Assembly (NCBI GenBank): GCA_030544185.1
Contig: JAUNRO010000107.1
Coordinates: 1 to 9,205, forward strand
Length of the DNA: 9,205 bases
Origin: Propionibacteriaceae bacterium
GTDB taxonomy: Bacteria; Actinomycetota; Actinomycetes; Propionibacteriales; Propionibacteriaceae
Direction: 5' to 3'
The notes under the pieces were generated by a model, which searched no databases, was not told the DNA's origin, and saw only the letters and a program-made list of their open reading frames with translations. Every line of letters begins with the position of its first letter. Positions within the stretch are counted from its first letter, which is position 1. Below, piece after piece: positions 6,420 to 9,205 of this stretch. The position numbers and the translations under genes were made by a program.

Positions 6420-6625
6420 CTCGAACGTGACATGATGGCCCCGTTTGCCCCGCGCATTCCATGTATATGATCCGCTGATCTGCGCCAGGCTGCGATCGTT
6501 GCCGTTTCAGGCACCTGGGACCGCTTTCTCTGCAATTCGTTCAGGCTTCACTTAGCTTGGCTCGGAGAGCACAGCCGCTGACGTAGCCGGGGGGCGACTT
6601 CAGTCATAGGCGAGGGGAGCTGTTC
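6420..6625. promoter_or_regulatory. Divergent region upstream of the BTAD regulator
   Basis: About 200 bp separate the GTG of the minus-strand gene from the regulator's ATG. Part of it (6420-6506) is an in-frame open extension of the minus-strand gene. The remaining 120 bp must hold promoters for one or both genes. I see no good -35/-10 pair and no clear heptameric direct repeat of the kind SARP regulators bind. Confidence 0.35.
6612..6619 (+). promoter_or_regulatory. Ribosome binding site of the BTAD regulator
   Basis: GAGGGGAG lies 6 nt before ATG 6626 and supports that start over internal starts, even though the first roughly 24 residues precede the recognisable domain. Confidence 0.7.
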
Positions 6626-7384
6626 ATGGTTGGTGGGCGCCATCAAGCGGGTCAGCTCGCTCGAGACGCCGTGGTGCTGTCGACCAACGATCAGGAATGG
6701 AGCCTGCGCCTCCTGGGCGGGTGGAGTCTGGCCTATGGCGGACGCCCGGTGGCAGCGCAGGGGCGCCCGCAACGGCTGATTGCGCTGTTGGCACTGCGCG
6801 GGCCGACCTCACGGGTGCAGCTCAGGCAGTTGCTGTGGCCGTCGAGTACGCCCAGTCGCGCGGCCAACAGTCTGCGGGTCGCCCTCTGGCACATCTCGCA
6901 CACGTTTCCCGAGCTGTTGGCCGATGTGCACGATCCGATCTCCCTGAGCGCCGACGTCACGGTGGATGTGCACGAACTGTTCCGGTTGATCGACCGTGTC
7001 GAATCGGGTCAGGACCCGCTCACACATGCCGAGCCGCTGCGGCTGCTGGCAGCAGAGCTGTTGCCGGACTGGTATGACGAGTGGATCGTCGCGGAGCAGG
7101 AACGGCTCCGTGCGCGATTGCTCCGGGCGCTGGAGCGTCTCGCCGATGAACATCTGGCCACCGGCGATTATCGGCAAGCGCTGGATTGCGCCCATGGGGC
7201 CGTGCAGTTGGATCCCTTGAGCGAGACCTCGCACCAGTTGCTGATCGAGTGTCACATCGGTGCGGGCAACTATGTGATCGCACACCGGACCTTCAACCGC
7301 TATCGCGACCGGATGATGCGCGAACTGGATGTCGAGCCGTCGCCTCGGCTGCACCGCCATCTGTCTACGCTGCGCAGGGCCTGA
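6626..7384 (+). CDS. SARP-like transcriptional regulator (winged helix + BTAD)
   Basis: A cytoplasmic DNA-binding protein of 252 aa, the size of short SARPs such as ActII-ORF4. The OmpR-like winged-helix domain covers about 26-116. It opens with LRLLGGWSLAYGG and RPQRLIALLAL, then has the recognition region SRAANSLRVALWHI (77-90), typical of BTAD regulators (the usual form is A-x-N-x-L-R-x-x-L-x-x-L). The bacterial transcriptional activation domain (about 118-250) is TPR-like: LLPDWYDEWIVAEQERLR (145-162), then ERLADEHLATGDYRQAL, AVQLDPLSETSHQLLIECHIGAGN and YRDRMMRELDVEPSP. There is no NB-ARC or C-terminal TPR extension. SARPs normally activate secondary-metabolite operons by binding direct repeats, but no biosynthetic genes lie in this window. 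Its targets are unknown; the divergent 6102 gene and the gene itself are the nearest candidates. Confidence 0.93.
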   Translation: MVGGRHQAGQLARDAVVLSTNDQEWSLRLLGGWSLAYGGRPVAAQGRPQRLIALLALRGPTSRVQLRQLLWPSSTPSRAANSLRVALWHISHTFPELLADVHDPISLSADVTVDVHELFRLIDRVESGQDPLTHAEPLRLLAAELLPDWYDEWIVAEQERLRARLLRALERLADEHLATGDYRQALDCAHGAVQLDPLSETSHQLLIECHIGAGNYVIAHRTFNRYRDRMMRELDVEPSPRLHRHLSTLRRA

Positions 7385-7411
7385 CGAGGCCCCAGGTGGA
7401 GCAGCCGGCGC

Positions 7412-7978
7412 CTATGGCCGGGATGTGTCGTGCAGCCACGCGCGCCGGGTGAGCCGGAAGTAGTGGTTCTGCCACCCCCACGCCCGGCGCCAGCCCCGGC
7501 GCTGGAACCCCAGGCGGTCGAGGACCCGCTCGGAGTTCTTGTTGTCCGGATCGGTCACGGCAACGATCTTGGCCAACCCCAGCCCGAAGCCATAGGCGAT
7601 CACGGCGCGCACTGCCTCCTGCGCCACCCCTCGTCCCCATTCGGATCGCACCACCCGGAAGCCCAGCTCGATCTGCGGTCCCTCGCCACCGAGCGGGATC
7701 AGCATCACCAGGCCCAGGAATCGGCAGTCGGCGTCGTGCGACCAGATGGACCAGACACCGAGTCCCGGACCGTGCGGGGCGCAGATCCATTCCTGCTGTT
7801 CCTCTGCATAGCGGGGACCTGGCGGCTCGCCCTCCAAGTGCTCATAGACATCCGGATGAGAGTCCATCGCCTGCATCGGTGCCAGGTCGGCCGGGGCCCA
7901 CTCCCGCAGCCGCAGCCGGTCCGTCACCAGTTCCGGAAGTCCGGGGTCGTGATCGGGGTGGCTCGATGTCCTCGCCAT
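7412..7978 (-). CDS. GNAT family N-acetyltransferase, RimJ/RimL type
   Basis: A cytoplasmic acetyl-CoA-dependent transferase of 188 aa. The N-terminal TDRLRLREWAPADLAPM (19-35) is the standard beginning of Acetyltransf_3 (RimJ/RimL) proteins. The acetyl-CoA pyrophosphate-binding motif A is at about 105-122 (ELGFRVVRSEWGRGVAQEA, with G115 and G117 in the loop). It is followed by AKIVAVTDPDNKNSERVLDRLGFQRRG (136-162), where N148, S149 and the LGF turn form motif B. The acceptor may be a protein N-terminus, an amino acid or a small molecule; the sequence does not decide. ATG 7978 is chosen because GGAG lies 5 nt upstream and the family N-terminus follows. An open extension to 8080 overlaps the upstream gene and reads as low-complexity. 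It sits 10 nt after that gene's stop, so the two are probably co-transcribed. Confidence 0.92.
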   Translation of the reverse strand: MARTSSHPDHDPGLPELVTDRLRLREWAPADLAPMQAMDSHPDVYEHLEGEPPGPRYAEEQQEWICAPHGPGLGVWSIWSHDADCRFLGLVMLIPLGGEGPQIELGFRVVRSEWGRGVAQEAVRAVIAYGFGLGLAKIVAVTDPDNKNSERVLDRLGFQRRGWRRAWGWQNHYFRLTRRAWLHDTSRP

Positions 7979-7983
7979 CTTGG

Positions 7984-7987
7984 CTCC
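7984..7987 (-). promoter_or_regulatory. Ribosome binding site of the GNAT gene
   Basis: GGAG on the minus strand, 5 nt before ATG 7978, in the 10-nt gap after the preceding stop. It decides against the longer frame starting at 8080. Confidence 0.6.
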
Positions 7988-7988
7988 A

Positions 7989-9179
7989 TCACTGCCGGGC
8001 AACGGTGCGGGCGCGCTGCCCTGCCCAGTGCGCGAACTTCTCCAGCGGGCCGCGTCGCCCCCAGTGGCGGACGAGGCCACCCACGGCGAGGGCGACGGCA
8101 GCCTGCGACCAGAACACGGCGCCCTCGTTGTAGTAGTAATCGACCCCCGTGATGAGCGCCATGAGGAGAAGGTGTGCCGAATAGAACGTCAGCGTCATGG
8201 CGCCCGCTCCGGCCAGCGGGGCGAGCACTTTCTCCCATCGCCGGCCGATCAGCAGGCACAGGCCCAGCACCAGGGCGGCGCTTCCCATGCTGTCCAGCAA
8301 TGCTGGCGTCGTGCCGGTGTGGGGCGCATCGATGGCGAGCCACCACGCGGCTCCGCCGTCCCCGAGGAGCGCCTCGATGATGTCGGGTTCGGAGGTTCCG
8401 GTGGATTCCCGCAGCGCGCCGGCCCCACCGCCGGGGCCCATCAGCAGCGCGCTCACGAAGCGGGCGCCGAGCGACAGGAGCGCTCCGACCGCGATCAGGC
8501 GCACCTGGGTCACCACAGAGCCCAGCTGCAGTCGCCCCACGACCAGTCCGAACAGGAAGAAGCTGAACCACTGCAGCACCGGATAGGAACCCGTGACGAT
8601 CAGGTCGACCACGAGCACGACCGGAGTGATCAGGCTCGCCCAGTTGGGTTCGCTGGTCAGCCAGAACTCATAGCCGGCGTCCGGCAGCAGCGAATGCGCC
8701 AGCAGCGCGAGCACCGGGGACAGGAGGGTCCAGCCGATGGCCCACACGGCCAGCCGGCGCAACGGCATGGTCGTGAACGGCAACGCGAGCAGGAACATCA
8801 CGGCGTACTGCACAAGAATGATGTTCAGTTCGGTGTCGATCAGACCCAGCGACAGCCCGATTGCCGCGATCACGCCCGCGCGGGCGGCGATGTTCTTTCG
8901 ATCGGCCCGGGCCCGATCAGGACCCACCGAGCGGCTGCCGCCGGTCAGCAGCGCGAGCCCGACTCCGGCCAGCACCGCGAACAGCGCGGCCGAACGGCCC
9001 AGCAGAACCTCATACATCCACTGTGGGGGCGACCAGTCGTCGAAGGCCACGCGATAGACATGAACCGCGATCATGCCGAGCAGCGCAAGCCCACGGGCTG
9101 CGTCGATTCCGACGAGTCGTGGTCGTGGCGCCGGTGTGCTGGGCGCCGCGCCGGCCTCGACGGGTTCCCTGGTGCTCAT
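7989..9179 (-). CDS. Multi-pass membrane protein, DUF1624/DUF418 acyltransferase-like
   Basis: Integral membrane protein of 396 aa. After a Pro/Ala-rich cytosolic leader (1-20), RLVGIDAARGLALLGMIAVHV (21-41) is the signature opening of heparan-alpha-glucosaminide N-acetyltransferase-like (DUF1624) and DUF418 proteins; H40 at the end of TM1 is the conserved histidine. Hydrophobic segments follow at about 61-79, 100-135, 143-163, 181-215, 226-248, 293-312, 319-345 and 355-371. The end GRRGPLEKFAHW (374-385) resembles the DUF418 C-terminus. Family members are thought to move acyl groups across or at the membrane, but the bacterial substrates are mostly unknown. The start ATG 9179 has only a weak SD (GAGCTGAG region), and the frame upstream is open to the window edge, so a longer N-terminus cannot be excluded. 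It is the first gene of a likely operon with the GNAT gene. Confidence 0.88.
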   Translation of the reverse strand: MSTREPVEAGAAPSTPAPRPRLVGIDAARGLALLGMIAVHVYRVAFDDWSPPQWMYEVLLGRSAALFAVLAGVGLALLTGGSRSVGPDRARADRKNIAARAGVIAAIGLSLGLIDTELNIILVQYAVMFLLALPFTTMPLRRLAVWAIGWTLLSPVLALLAHSLLPDAGYEFWLTSEPNWASLITPVVLVVDLIVTGSYPVLQWFSFFLFGLVVGRLQLGSVVTQVRLIAVGALLSLGARFVSALLMGPGGGAGALRESTGTSEPDIIEALLGDGGAAWWLAIDAPHTGTTPALLDSMGSAALVLGLCLLIGRRWEKVLAPLAGAGAMTLTFYSAHLLLMALITGVDYYYNEGAVFWSQAAVALAVGGLVRHWGRRGPLEKFAHWAGQRARTVARQ

Positions 9180-9205
9180 CTCAGCTCTGAACCGTGGGGA
9201 TCCCG

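Noticed and set aside
6151..6535. Alternative minus-strand frames overlapping the 6102 gene, with ATG starts
   Set aside because: Their translations are Arg/Ser/Pro-rich shadow sequence, while the 6102 frame has balanced composition and helix-like ends.
7405..7421. Possible bidirectional terminator CCGGC-N7-GCCGG between the regulator and the GNAT gene
   Set aside because: The stem is only 5 bp, has no U-tract on either side, and lies partly inside the GNAT coding end.
7979..8080. 34-residue N-terminal extension of the GNAT protein
   Set aside because: It overlaps the 3' end of the upstream gene, is low-complexity, and precedes an SD-supported ATG at the normal family start.
1..9205. CTGCAG at the first base and GGATCC near the last, suggesting a cloned PstI/BamHI fragment
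   Set aside because: Both hexamers are common enough in GC-rich DNA, and the right end continues past the BamHI site, so nothing can be concluded.

Overview
The window is high-GC DNA (roughly two thirds G+C by eye) densely packed with genes in an actinobacterial style: GTG starts, AGGAG-type ribosome sites, stop/start overlaps, an aspartokinase very close to the mycobacterial/corynebacterial type, and a small SARP-type (BTAD) regulator. I infer Actinomycetota, possibly a propionibacterial relative. The sequence has no rRNA or other marker that would settle the genus. I saw no mobile element, tRNA, CRISPR array or phage gene.

Layout. Positions 101-3450 (minus strand) hold a two-gene operon, ackA then pta, which interconverts acetyl-CoA, acetyl phosphate and acetate with ATP gain. 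A 263-bp divergent intergenic region (3451-3713) carries two GC-rich dyads. On the plus strand, lysC (aspartate kinase, 3714-5003) opens a tight gene string. Its stop overlaps the start of a small 3-TM membrane protein (5003-5404), which is followed by two more small 3-TM proteins (5426-5800 and 5797-6105). These three look like diverged tandem paralogues. The usual partner asd is not next to lysC in this window. The last gene of the string meets an uncharacterised minus-strand gene (6102-6419, possibly longer) tail to tail, with overlapping stop codons. Divergent from that gene is a winged-helix + BTAD regulator (6626-7384). The right end (7412-9179, minus) is a probable two-gene operon: a multi-pass membrane protein of the DUF1624/DUF418 acyltransferase-like group followed by a RimJ/RimL-type GNAT N-acetyltransferase.

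How the genes work together. ackA-pta is a complete acetate module. lysC commits aspartate to the lysine/threonine/methionine/diaminopimelate pathway and has an internal start well placed to make a separate regulatory beta subunit. The three membrane proteins are probably translated with lysC, but nothing in the sequence says what they do. The BTAD regulator has no biosynthetic cluster around it here.

The observations most worth following are the lysC-coupled triplet of small membrane proteins, the unclear start of the 6102 gene, the lysC internal start, and a strong preference for the Tyr codon TAT in a genome that otherwise favours C-ending codons. I did not find a clear new defence or mobile system.
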